Shown: positions 30,545 to 40,237, numbered from the stretch's first letter. The stretch: 64,000 nt of DNA from Chondrus crispus (GCF_000350225.1 NW_005179055.1:124143-188142); one strand, 5' to 3'. Translations and numbers: made by a program. The notes: a model not told the origin generated them from the sequence alone.

Positions 30545-30811
30545 CATTGTAGACATTTGGTAAGCGCTTGGAGGAGCAGCTGCTGGCGAGCTGCATGAAG
30601 CTTGTCCATCGGTCATGCAGTTATTACTCGACGGAGCGTCGGTTTCGTGTGACAACGCGGGGAGCAACGACCGATCTTGTTGACCGAGCAGTTGACAGGG
30701 TCGTTCTTCTGAAGACAAAGAGTTGTCAAAGTGTGGTTCCGAGTCAAAAATAGGGTCTGCATGAACTACTGATTTTTGCTGTTGGCTCGTACTGTATGTA
30801 TTGTTAGACAT
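30545..30811 (-). CDS. Candidate 5' coding exon of the large transposase
   Basis: Open frame from ATG 30811 encoding a Ser/Pro/Thr-rich segment. It runs to a GTAATT donor-like site at 30544. Joining to the acceptor CTAACAG near 30510 (a 34-base intron, very short) would keep the frame of the main ORF. Without splicing the two frames do not connect. Evidence is only frame logic, so the exon is tentative. Confidence 0.3.
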
Positions 30812-30955
30812 AGTAGCACACAGATCCAGGCACAAAGATGTTCAGTGCAGCTTCTTTTCCGAAGCTACAGGCAGGTCGCAGTACCATGAAAGTGAAAGCG
30901 TTGGTTGATTTCATCCCCTCAACCGTCTTTCCTAAGCGCAAGGGCGATAGGGCCC

Positions 30956-31233
30956 GTTTTTGTGATAGGGGTGACCGTGGGAGAGAAAAGTGATGTTGGA
31001 AGGTGACTTTGGGTGATTTAGTGATGTTTCCGCATTGATTGTGAGTGACGTCACTCAGTTTGCCAACATTTTTGTGCTGTTCACTACATTGCAGTGATGA
31101 TTCACTACAGAGAGTGACCAATCACTACATTTTCAGTGAACGATCTCTCAAAAACGTCACTAATTGTACCCAAAGTTCACGCAAAATCACTTCTTCAAAG
31201 TGACGCAATTTTCATCACCTATGCAGCATAGGG
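30956..31233 (-). repeat. Right terminal inverted repeat
   Basis: Inverted copy of 25720-25997 with about 20 differences. Ends GCAGCATAGGG, followed by CTAG. Confidence 0.85.
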
Positions 31234-31237
31234 CTAG

Positions 31238-31584
31238 GTTAGCGTTTGGTACGCTAACCAGAAAAACAAGAGTAGTGGCGAGTTCGCCCTCTCCGGGCTG
31301 ATTCCCGGGAGGGCGCTGCCTTTTTTTATATCCCTCGTCGCCGGTCCTTTCTCCACCGCCTTCCAGCGGCAGACTCTGTCTCGTGCATCGGCGCGGTGCA
31401 TGCGAACGGGCGTCAGCGGCGGACGCCCGTTCAACTCTAATTGCAACCGAAAGGTCGTCTCGGGCAGCGGACGTCTGTCCGTCGGCGCTAAAGTAGAGAC
31501 GCGGTCGCCTCTTGTTTCGTGCACCGTGATAAGGAAACGGCCGTACGTCCCAAGTAGCTCTGGGATCAATAGGGCATCTCTACA
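31238..31584 (-). repeat. 5' LTR of the gypsy element, outer part
   Basis: Continuation of the split LTR, matching 20430-20775 with a few differences. Ends CTACA at 31584, where the Harbinger insertion begins two bases later. Confidence 0.87.
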
Positions 31585-31586
31585 AT

Positions 31587-31601
31587 AGAGCATGTGCGCA
31601 A
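31587..31601 (+). repeat. Left inverted end of the Harbinger element
   Basis: AGAGCATGTGCGCAA, exact inverse of 35421-35435. Followed by AACGTAAAATTTT, also found inverted inside the right end. Confidence 0.82.
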
Positions 31602-31900
31602 GAAACGTAAAATTTTTGCGTTTGCTCCTGACGGCAAAAAAACTTACAGAAGAAAACGTAAAAATTTGCGGAGCTTGTGCGCAAGCTGCAAAAACGTGAA
31701 AATCTACGTCTTCTTACGTTCCCCTGGCCTTCACCCAGGAACTGCAACTTCTTGGCCTCTGCCATCTAACGTTATCAACGACGAACACTGCGCGCGTGAC
31801 GAGTGTGTCCCCCTACTAGTGCTGTGGCTCGGCGGTCCGCCACCTTCAGCGGTTGATATGGCGCTTCCCGAGCATCAGCAGCGGAGGCTTTTAGGCGTCG

Positions 31901-33289
31901 GTGCGTTTGCGAAAGCGCGGCGTGTGTCGACGATGGGGCCTTGTGGCACTAACTTCGTATCTTGTCATCTTTGCGACGCTAGTCATCATTACTGCGGTGT
32001 GGTTGAGGCGTAGGGCCCAGCATAGGAGGCGCGTGCAGGGTTTGGCCTTGGCTGCAGCCGCTGCGGCCGCTGTTGAAAGCCAGGAGAGACTGGCGAAGGA
32101 GGAATCGGAGCTGGCCATAGTCATGCTCGCTCTGTACTCGAGATGCAGGGTGGTGCTGCGGCTCCAAGGGGGAAGTAGCGTGTTTGGTGGGGCGCACAGG
32201 CGGCCGCGGCTGCATACGTACGCCCTCAGCTCCGAAATGACCGCCCACGAGTCCAAGGTGAGCTTCCGAATTGACCGAATTAATTTCAAGCGACTGCATG
32301 ACGCCCTCCGCCTACCGGAGTTGCTATACTGCGTAAACCGATTGGCGGTATGCAGTATAGAAGCGCTGTTGATATATCTAAGATACTTCGGCGAAAACTG
32401 CCGTGACTCCACGGTCGCGTTGTATCGCGGCCGAGATCGCACGGCAGTGTCCCGCATCGTGAAAGCGATGAGCTGCATCATCGTGTCGAAGTGGTGGGCT
32501 AGCGTGCGCATCCCGCAGCGCATCCTTGGCTCAACCCGCCTAAGGAGAATCGTGAGGGCCGTTCGGGAATTTGACTGCCCTTTTGACAGCTGCGTCAGCT
32601 TTTTGGACGGGTCGAGGCTGCGCACAGCGCGCCCGGGTGAGAATTCAATGCAGAACGCGCTTTACAACGCAAAATACGGGCACAACCTCGCGTATCAGGC
32701 TGTGAATTGCCCTGATGGGCTCATTCTCGACTATCAAGGGCCGTTTGGCAGGTGCCATGCCGACGGAAGCATTGTCACCCAGTCAACGCTCATCGAATGC
32801 ATGACGGCGTTTCTCCCGGATCACAACGTGTATAATGACGCAGCGTACGCTCGCAGCGCTGTTTGTTGCCGCGGGCATCGCAATCCTACGTCGCTTGAGA
32901 AGCGGGCCTTCAATGAGCTGATGAATAGCCTCCGTATCACTGCCGAATGGGGGTTTGGGGGTGTTGAGGCCAAGTTTCCGTGGCTCAAATACAACCAGAA
33001 CTTCGTTGTCGGGCAGCGGCCAGTTGCCATGCACGTGTTGTCAATTGTAGTATTATGGAACGCCATAGCGTGCCTCGAGCCGACGCAAGCATCGCAGTAC
33101 TTCACCTGCGAGCCGCCTCACATCGAAGAGCATTTATGCGACGACTTGCATGAGCTGCGGCTGGACGAGTACAAGGATGCAGAAGGGGCATGCCTTGCCG
33201 GGGGCATAATGATACAATTGTACGAAGAGTCTGTTGAGTACGTCGCCAAGTGCGAGGCAGCACGACCTGGAGGAGATGGAGGCCTTTGA
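31901..33289 (+). CDS. Harbinger transposase (DDE_4 nuclease)
   Basis: 462 codons opening at a GTG. The first in-frame ATG is residue 75 (32123), so the start is uncertain and a 5' exon or shifted frame is possible. Catalytic Asp are seen in VSFLDGSRLRTARPG and VYNDAAYAR, with the Glu in LRITAEWGFGGVEAKFPWLKY. YGHNLAYQAVNCPDGLI between them is typical of Harbinger nucleases. Residues 12-45 hold a hydrophobic, membrane-like stretch followed by Arg residues, odd for a transposase and perhaps not translated. With the Myb-like partner it would bind and cut the element ends. Confidence 0.75.
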   Translation: MRLRKRGVCRRWGLVALTSYLVIFATLVIITAVWLRRRAQHRRRVQGLALAAAAAAAVESQERLAKEESELAIVMLALYSRCRVVLRLQGGSSVFGGAHRRPRLHTYALSSEMTAHESKVSFRIDRINFKRLHDALRLPELLYCVNRLAVCSIEALLIYLRYFGENCRDSTVALYRGRDRTAVSRIVKAMSCIIVSKWWASVRIPQRILGSTRLRRIVRAVREFDCPFDSCVSFLDGSRLRTARPGENSMQNALYNAKYGHNLAYQAVNCPDGLILDYQGPFGRCHADGSIVTQSTLIECMTAFLPDHNVYNDAAYARSAVCCRGHRNPTSLEKRAFNELMNSLRITAEWGFGGVEAKFPWLKYNQNFVVGQRPVAMHVLSIVVLWNAIACLEPTQASQYFTCEPPHIEEHLCDDLHELRLDEYKDAEGACLAGGIMIQLYEESVEYVAKCEAARPGGDGGL

Positions 33290-33393
33290 CTTGCAGTGCG
33301 CTGTCTTGCAACATGTAAAAGCTGCCTTGTTTATGAGTGACGACTAGTAGACGGCGCATGCGGGCGACCACATTAATCGAAGCCGCAGGCGTG

Positions 33394-35268
33394 TCACTTT
33401 TTGGTGAGATGGCTAAGAATTTGCTCTATGGAGGACGCCATGCCCTCAACCTTGCTCCCCAGCCCCGTGACTGCACCTTCTAGCGTGGCCAGGCGCGCGT
33501 CAGAACCAGAGCCTCCATTATTAACCCCAGACGCGAAGGTCTGCAGCATGTCGATCACCCTGCCGTCGCCTGCGCTGCTGGCGCCTGCGGTGGCCTCCGC
33601 TGCTGCAGCTACCCTCGACATGACGCTCTCACTCCTGTCTGTATCGGCGTCACGACGGTCGTACAGGCCCCTAGCCGCCCCCCGCATGCTCGACATCTCT
33701 TTCAGAAGCAGCTCTCTCGAGTCTGACGCCGTCGCCCTTCGCTTCTTTGGCCTGGGGCCGCCAGCGCTGCCGCTGGGACGCTTGTGGGTCGACGGCGCCA
33801 GCGTAATGGCATCGCCATCGCCATCCTGCCCTGCAAGCGCCTCGGGCACGCCGCAGTCAGGGTTGGGATCGCTGCCCCGGTCGTCGGCCGTGTCACCCTC
33901 ATCCCCAGTCACCTCCTTGCTTTCGGGGAAGAGCCCTCGAGAAGTTCTCACTGCCGCAAGCATTGTTCGCCTTGTTGCCTCCGCCTTGCGGGTTCGCTAT
34001 TCCTTTTTCTCCGAGGTCCTATTGAGGGCCTCGGCCTCAATGTCGATAAGGGTCTGAATGCTCCTCAACACTCTGTCGCTTGCATCAGGCATTCCGCCTG
34101 CTCCGGTTGGCGTGACGTACTTTCTCTTGAGCTCAGAGTACCGGTCGGTCTTGAGTTTCTTATACGCGCCCTTCAGCTTCGCAATGCTGAGAGGGACGTG
34201 CAAGAACCTGCTCTGAACACGGGCGAGAACATTGCCCCAGGTGGGGCCTTTGGCCCCATGTGCTGCTCGCCCAACCTCTTCCTCAACGCACACCTCGGAG
34301 ATGTACAGCTCCAGCCCCGGCACCTTGCGGATCGAGACCGCGCCGCTTGCAGATTGCCATGTCGGCCTCTTTCGTCTTCGCGCCACTGCGCCCACACCAT
34401 CAGCCGCGCTGCCACTCTCCTCACCCTTATCTGTTTTGTTGCTGTTGCTGTTGATGTTGTTGTTGTCGTCGTCGTCGTCATCGTCGTCTTCATCGTCACT
34501 GTCATCGTCGCCGTCATCGTCGCCGTCGTTGTCGTCGTCATCATCATCGGTGTCCAAGCCACCGTCCCCCGCGGCCTAAGCAGACCATGGCTTGAAGTGG
34601 AGCGTCTCTTTCGTGGGCCTAAGCAGGCGCTCGGCCTCTTGCTGAAAGTATAGCTTAACGCCCTCGGTAAGGCCAGCGGCCTTCTCCCTCTCATCTATAA
34701 TCGGGCTGTCCGACAGCTCTGCAATCCGCTGCCGCGCGCAGTCGACGGTGCACACAAAAACCCCGCTGAGCGCCTCAACAGTCTGTGAGGCAGCGAATAG
34801 CGGGCTGCACTGCCCGTGCATTGGCGAGCGGCACCAGCCGCCGTAGTGCGAAGTGCGCTGCAGGCTTGCACCCGCAGTACGACACTCTGTTCCAAAAACA
34901 CACGCGCCGAAAGTGGTCTGTGTCTTCCCCGGCGTGAGTACCTCTGCCGGGACATCCGCACGCGAGCGGGGCCCGGCGGCGGCGCCAGGCCTAGTTGGTG
35001 TGCGAGGCGCAAGGTCGTGGGCCTCGGCACGTGCGGTCGGTGCGGCTGCGGGGGGTGGAGAAGGACGGTTCGATGTCGCGGGTTCTCGCGCTCGCACACG
35101 GGGTTTAGCCAGGACGGCAGGGGTGCGACCCTCGGTGCGGGCTTGGTTGCGCGTGCGGCGGGCGAGGCCGCTCTTGGGCGCTGCGGCAGCGCCGCGACGC
35201 CTTCCTAGGGGCCATGTCCGCGGTGGAGCCCGGGGATCGATGATGTTGCAGGTCGTCCACGCTCTCAA
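33394..35268 (-). pseudogene. Harbinger Myb/SANT-like accessory protein, two in-frame TAG
   Basis: A single minus-strand frame of 625 codons is broken only by TAG at 34576-34578 and TAG at 33997-33999. The N-terminal third is Arg/Ala/Pro-rich. A poly-Asp/Asn run (SSR at 34435-34552) precedes a trihelix-like domain (GPTWGNVLARVQSRF, AKLKGAYKKLKTDRYSELKRKY). The end is a weak coiled coil (LATLEGAVTGLGSKVEGMASSIEQIL). Position and fold match the second Harbinger protein, which imports the nuclease and binds the inverted ends. The N-terminal start is not an ATG, so the first exon is unclear. Confidence 0.6.
34435..34552. repeat. Trinucleotide microsatellite coding for Asp/Asn
   Basis: Repeated GTT, then GTC/ATC on the plus strand, giving Asn and Asp runs in the accessory protein on the minus strand. 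Confidence 0.75.
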
Positions 35269-35420
35269 ACGTGGAAATTTGACAAGTCCAAGTGTGAAAA
35301 AAACGTCGCAAAATGAACGGAACGTAAAACAGTTTCATTTTGTGACGTTTCTCAAACGTGAAATTTTACGTTTCGTGAGAGCGGCCAACTACTGTAATTC
35401 AAAAACGTAAAATTTTACGT

Positions 35421-35435
35421 TTGCGCACATGCTCT
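35421..35435 (-). repeat. Right inverted end of the Harbinger element
   Basis: TTGCGCACATGCTCT, followed by AAT. Confidence 0.82.
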
Positions 35436-35608
35436 AATATCACAGAGAGTCACTGTACCAAAATTCCGCGTTCGGAGGCCTAGACAGGTCCTTCCTTTTC
35501 ATGATTAACTCCCCTGTCGTTTGGCAAATCATCTCGCAACTTAGCGTCGAAGGTTCAAATAAGAGCAACTGCCACAAGGTAAAAGAACAAGCCAAAACAA
35601 CCTGAATT

Positions 35609-36091
35609 ATGGCTACATCTCTCTTCGGAGAATGGATTCGATTGTGGTACATTGTGAACTTATTCGTCCTCATTCCTGACTGGCTTTACGTTGTCCTGCG
35701 ACCAAGAACTTTCGAAGACGGGGATCTAGGATGGCTGTGCAAGATCTTCAATGTCTACGCCAAAATCGACACACTGTTCCTTGACGAAAGTGACAAGTTT
35801 TTGAAATTCACGTATTTCCTTGGTGGCATTGACATTCTACTCTGCCTCTATCTCACAATATCATTCAATACCCAAAAAACTCAAGCTTCTTTCGCTGTCC
35901 TGGCCATTTGCCGAGCCACGTCTGTCTGCACAAAGACTTTGCTCTATATGATATATTCGTATGATTTTATCCTTCCACAATGGCGTCTTGCTATTTACCT
36001 TCTGTTTTCACCTTTTTGCCTGTTCCCGCTGGCTGTCATCTTAAACGTGTCCACTCGGCTTACTTCGGTCCTCAAGTCAAAACAAGTGTAA
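35609..36091 (+). CDS. Small four-helix membrane protein of unknown function
   Basis: 160 codons from ATG 35609, ending TAA. Four hydrophobic segments at about residues 10-31, 66-87, 95-118 and 124-146 predict a polytopic membrane protein with both ends on one side. The C terminus is short and Lys-rich. No family motif is recognised; size and topology recall EXPERA-like proteins, but the diagnostic residues were not identified. First host gene after the transposon block. The next gene (CMC1) is convergent. Confidence 0.6.
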   Translation: MATSLFGEWIRLWYIVNLFVLIPDWLYVVLRPRTFEDGDLGWLCKIFNVYAKIDTLFLDESDKFLKFTYFLGGIDILLCLYLTISFNTQKTQASFAVLAICRATSVCTKTLLYMIYSYDFILPQWRLAIYLLFSPFCLFPLAVILNVSTRLTSVLKSKQV

Positions 36092-36985
36092 AACAACTTC
36101 ATTAGTTGCTCGCACAACCACTTTTTGGATTGTCTTTAATGTGGCAGGGCGAGTTACCCTATCTTGAATTCTGTTTTCATACTTCGTCGCCCATACTGTT
36201 TGCTCTATAATATCTATTCGGACAAGCATTTCTTGTGAACTTTTCCTGGGCTTTTGATACAACTTCGGTTCGCTCATGAGCAATGGGTCATAATGAAAAA
36301 CTCATGAGGTTTCTTCACCCTACGAGAAAGCGTTTGTTCCAAACCAAATGTGGATCAGGCAATCCCCTCGCAACATTTCGGTGTGTGGTAATTGGATGAC
36401 ATTGGCCGTCGAGGGGAGCGGATTCCGCGGACTGCTGCGACACCCAAGATCAGTGGGCTGGTGTGTGTTAGGTTAGCGTTGCAAACGCAACTGTATCGTT
36501 TCTAAAATTCTAAAATCCTAAATCAGATTTAGTACAATACTCGCACTTGCTATAGGCTGGGGAAATCATGACCTTCATGCCCGACACTTCTACATTGGCA
36601 AAATGTACAAGTGTCCTCGAGAATATCCAGTTCCCCATCGCGATTCTATAATTTTCACCCCATAGCGCTGCGACCTCACATCTGCGTCACCTCGGTAGCC
36701 ATCGTTCTCTGCACATCTAGACACGCTGCGAGCGAAACCTTGTAACTTAGATGCTCCTTTGGTTTTCAAGGCCGCAGAGTTATGCTTGCAGAACGGATGC
36801 ACGTTCCCTTTCTATGTAGTCGCTTCCGTCTTTTCTTCTATTATATTTGAAGATTCGCGATAACCTTTGACGGCTCGGGGATACTTTGCGCCGTGGCTGC
36901 AGGTTGACACGAGCGTAGATGGGATCATGTCAGCACGTAAGAACATGATGCTCGAATGACGAACATTCATACCGGCGTCTGCAAT
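36092..36985. other. Convergent intergenic region
   Basis: Lies between the membrane-protein stop and the CMC1 stop. A 65-residue minus-strand frame (ATG at about 36277, stop 36077) starting MSEPKLYQKPRK is open but has no recognised homology. Nothing else supported. Confidence 0.4.
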
Positions 36986-37297
36986 TCAAGTAACGTACCG
37001 TCTGCGGAGTTCATCTTTCAGATGTTCATCAGCTCCATATTCGCGCATGCACTGATCGACTGCCTTGCTGAAAGCACGACAATGCCAGACAACAGACAAC
37101 AGGCGACCTTCTGAACATTCTGCAAGCGTACGAACATGGCCCTCGCATCCTCGCAAAGCAACGTCCTTAAGGCGACGCATCACGACAGCGTCCGCTTTGT
37201 GCTTAAGGATCGGAACCGGGTCGCGACTCGCTCGCGCAGCAACAAGATCCTCCAACTCAGCTTGAGAAACGATGTCCCTCCCAGTTTGGTGAGACAT
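36986..37297 (-). CDS. CMC1: Cytochrome c oxidase assembly protein CMC1-like, twin CX9C
   Basis: 103 residues. Two CX9C motifs (C51-C61 and C73-C83) in the CHCH arrangement, preceded by LKHKADAVVMRRLK, match the CMC1 family of mitochondrial intermembrane-space proteins that help stabilise newly made COX1. Such proteins are imported and oxidised by the Mia40 relay and lack a cleavable presequence; none is seen here. Length is typical. Divergent from EIF3B with 504 bp between starts, a likely shared promoter region. Confidence 0.8.
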   Translation of the reverse strand: MSHQTGRDIVSQAELEDLVAARASRDPVPILKHKADAVVMRRLKDVALRGCEGHVRTLAECSEGRLLSVVWHCRAFSKAVDQCMREYGADEHLKDELRRRYVT

Positions 37298-37801
37298 TGC
37301 GGCTGCTGGTGGCGGGGATCTGTGGGGCAGCGCGACGAAAATGGAATATTATAGCACGGGGGATGAAGTGAATCAACGCAATGCGAGTCAAAGGAAATGA
37401 GAAGGTCAGCTGCACCCCGTCAGTGGGGATAAGAGTCGTCAGAGGGATGCTTGAGCCTCCTCAGGGCGACTACGAGTAACGGTGAGATGGTGTCCCCGGG
37501 AATAATAAACAACGAACAGCAGCACTGCACCAATGGTGCACAAGGTATGATAGGATTTATTACACGTGTAACAAAAGTAGGCTACTGTACATCGTCTGTG
37601 CAAAACTGCAGTGCCCTGCTTTACAGTAAGCTGTCTTGTGTAATGAAGACACCGGCGACGTTGTCCCGGATCGATCCCAGCATGGACATCATTCCTCCTT
37701 TGACCGGGTCTATTGTTTCACCCAGGAGCAGACCTCAAAACTTTCACAGATTCGCGAGCTTGACGATCTAAGTAAGAAGTCGTCATTTCGTCCAGATCGA
37801 G

Positions 37802-40237
37802 ATGCCTGCTCTGGCAACGGAACAACCCCTCGAGGGCCTTGACCAGGCTCTTCAAGATGACTTCAACCGTAAGCGCGAAGAGATGCAACGGGTCGCAAAG
37901 GACTGCGTCGTCGTTGTCGACAATGTTCCAAAGATCGGAGCCGAGAAGTACCCACGTCTTGTTTCGAAGCTAACTCCGCGTTTCGAAGCAGCCGGTCGAC
38001 TGCGCCGTGATGGCGGCGATAAACCCTTTTTGGAGTTTGTCCAGGGGGAAAATGGTTCTTCCCTTGGATATGCAATTGCGGAATACATCAGCCCTGAAGA
38101 GGCTCACAAAGCTATAGCTTTGTTGCATAATTTTCAGCTGGATCGTGCACATCGGTTCTGGGCATGCACGGCGGGCGACTTCGAGCGCTTGCAGCAAATG
38201 CCCGACGAGTTTGTTCCACCCCAGGCGCTCCCAGTTGCGGATAGAGACCGCCCCAATTTCAAGAGCTATCTCTTAGATGAGCGCGGCAGGGACCAGTTCA
38301 TGATCCGCCATCAGGATGAGACCAGTATATATTGGCATGATCATGTCGTCAAACCTCAGCTTGTAAGTCTTTGTCCCATTTTCTTTTTTTGCACGCAAGT
38401 TCGCAATCTTGCCTATGGCCTTGATGATTTCTTCATTTTTTCCCGAAGCCTGGATATATAGTAGGTACTGCATACCTACATCCAGGATTTGTGGAAAACA
38501 TTAGAGGCTGTTTCTGAGCTACAATATTCTTAGACTTGACTCGACCTGCGTACTTTAAGAGCCGGTCACTCCGCTGTTGCTTCGTTGATGTACTAACCCG
38601 TTTCTGCTTACGCCAATCGCACTCCTATGTGATTATCTGTGGTATGGTGTCTTTGCGTTTGACAGGACTTCGCTCGCCTTAAGTGGACTGAAGCCGCTGC
38701 CATTTGGTCCCCTCGTGGGACCTACGTTGCCACATTCCATTCACGTGGTATCAAGCTGTGGGGCCGTCTCCCTGTACAGAAGGACGCCGAGGTAGAATAC
38801 GGTCTCATCATGCGCTTTGAGCATGTGAGCGTGACGATGCTCGATTTTTCACCGTGCGAGAACTATCTCGTTACTTTCAACGGAACGGAGCCCGAGCGGG
38901 ATGACAAGCGCAACCCCAGGGCCCTGGTTGTATGGGATATTCTCACTGGGAGAAGAAAGCGTGGCTTCATGGGGCCTCCACGATCGATTTTAGATTCAGA
39001 CGGAAGCATTCCGTGGCCAATCTTCAACTGGTCGCACGATGACAAATACTTCGCTCGTCTGAATGAAAATGCTATCTCCGTGTACCAAACTCCCGACATG
39101 GGTTTGGTGGATAAGAAATCCATCAAGATTCCTCATGTCAGGGGTTTCGCGTGGTCGCCAAAGGATAACATTATGGCGTATTGGACTCCAGAAGTTAACG
39201 ACTCCCCGGCTAGAGTGTCTCTTATCGAATTGCCATCAAAGAAAGAAATTCGTCAAAAGGCTCTTTTCTCAGTCTCCACGATTGTTTTGCACTGGCAACA
39301 AGAAGGAAAGTTTTTATGTTGCAAGGTCGACAGATTAACTAAGAGCCGGAAAGGTCAGTTTACGAACTTCGAGCTATTTCGTGTCAAGGCGAAGGATATC
39401 CCTGTGGAGGTCCTCGAATACAAAGAGAAGGACATTATCAACGCATTCGCATGGGAACCGAATGGCAGTCGCTTTGCAGTGATTCATGCATACAGTGATG
39501 TCCCAGGGAAGACGGATGTCAGTTTCTTTACTATGGAAGGCTTGAGCGGCGAGCTTAAGGAGCTGTTTACTTTAGAGAAGAAGACAGCAAATCAATTGCA
39601 TTGGTCTCCGAAAGGTCGGTTTATCCTGCTTGCTGCAGTCTGCACCCAAAATGGAAACCTTGAGTGGTATGATGTGAACGACGCCCAGGGCAAGGAGAAT
39701 CCAGAGCCGGTAGGTGCCAACGAGCATTTCTCTTGCAATGATATCCAGTGGGATCCCTCTGGTCGTTTCGTAACATCATCCGTCACCTGCTGGAGAAGCA
39801 GCAGCGACAACGCGTACGTTATATGGACCCTTTATGGCAAGGAGTTGTGCCGCGTGAATGTTGATCAGCTCTACCAGTTTTCGTGGAGACCTAGGCCGCC
39901 GCCACTTTTATCGGCGAAGCAAGAACGAGAAGTCAAGAAGACATTGAAGACTCGGAGAGAGCGGTATGAAAGGGAAGACAAAGACCTCAAAGATTCCGTT
40001 AGCAGCGGCAAAGCTGCCCGACGCAAGGAACAACGAGATATGTTCAGCGCGTTCCGGGAGTCTGCACGACGTATCCAAGAAGGAGAGGCAGAGAAGAGGG
40101 CCAAAGCAATCGCCTGCTACGCTAAAGTTGAAGACGATACTGAGACCATCGTCGAGATTGTTGAGACGATTGTGTCTGTCAAGACTGAGATTGACTGGAA
40201 CAAAAAACTGCTTACAAGCGACGATGAACGCGATTAA
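37802..40237 (+). CDS. EIF3B: Translation initiation factor eIF3 subunit b, one intron
   Basis: Two exons, 37802-38362 and 38666-40237, joined by a 303-bp intron with GTAAGT donor and GACAG acceptor in phase 0, giving about 710 residues. The N-terminal RRM (VVVVDNVPKIG, then FLEFVQGENGSSLGYAIAEY) binds eIF3a and eIF3j in known homologues. The rest is the nine-bladed beta-propeller contacting the 40S subunit (ALVVWDILTGRRKRGF, PIFNWSHDDKYFAR, PSGRFVTS). It ends in a basic helix (KKTLKTRRERYEREDKD). Exon 2 opens with DFARLKWTEAAAIWSPRGTY, confirming the junction. The only clear intron in the gene island. Convergent with PRIM2 across 139 bp. Confidence 0.93.
38363..38665 (+). other. Spliceosomal intron of EIF3B
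   Basis: GTAAGT at 38363 and AG at 38664-38665. Retaining it introduces a stop at 38459-38461. Removal restores the conserved sequence between the RRM and the propeller. Confidence 0.88.

Larger units (their letters stand above)
25720..31233 (-). mobile_element. piggyBac-like DNA transposon with 278-bp inverted ends and CTAG duplication
   Basis: 5514 bp inserted into the gypsy LTR. Inverted repeats of 278 bp (25720-25997 and 30956-31233, roughly 93% identical by eye) begin CCCTATGCTGC. CTAG flanks both sides (25716-25719, 31234-31237) where the intact LTR has one CTAG, which proves a 4-bp duplication. CCC termini and 4-bp duplications fit piggyBac, but the classical target is TTAA. It carries one large leftward transposase gene. 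The 26013-26690 stretch has only weak open frames and no recognised product. Confidence 0.85.
20369..31584 (-). mobile_element. Ty3/gypsy chromovirus with a transposon inside its 5' LTR
   Basis: Leftward LTR retrotransposon. The 407-bp left LTR (20369-20775) is repeated at the right as 25659-25719 plus 31238-31584, the two parts separated by a piggyBac-like transposon. LTRs read TGTAG...CACA on the element's own strand. The interior encodes gag-protease, RT-RNase H, integrase and a chromodomain in successive minus-strand frames. The 4-bp flank ATAT at 20365-20368 reappears on the right once the Harbinger insertion at 31587-35435 is removed, giving a clean target duplication. Confidence 0.87.
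31587..35435. mobile_element. PIF/Harbinger DNA transposon with AAT target duplication
   Basis: Inverted ends begin AGAGCATGTGCGCAA (left 31587-31601, right 35421-35435). They are flanked by AAT at 31584-31586 and 35436-35438, the 3-bp duplication expected of this superfamily. Subterminal regions repeat ACGTAAAATTT-like units several times. The two diagnostic genes are present: a DDE nuclease on the plus strand and a Myb/SANT-like protein on the minus strand. The left AAT is made of the last base of the gypsy LTR plus two bases of its ATAT target duplication. Confidence 0.83.

Noticed and set aside
33784-34653. 289-codon plus-strand frame with long Val/Ile runs
   Set aside because: Antisense translation of the Asp/Asn microsatellite in the Harbinger accessory protein.
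35540-35570. GGTTCAAAT resembling a tRNA T-loop
   Set aside because: No acceptor or D-arm could be built around it.
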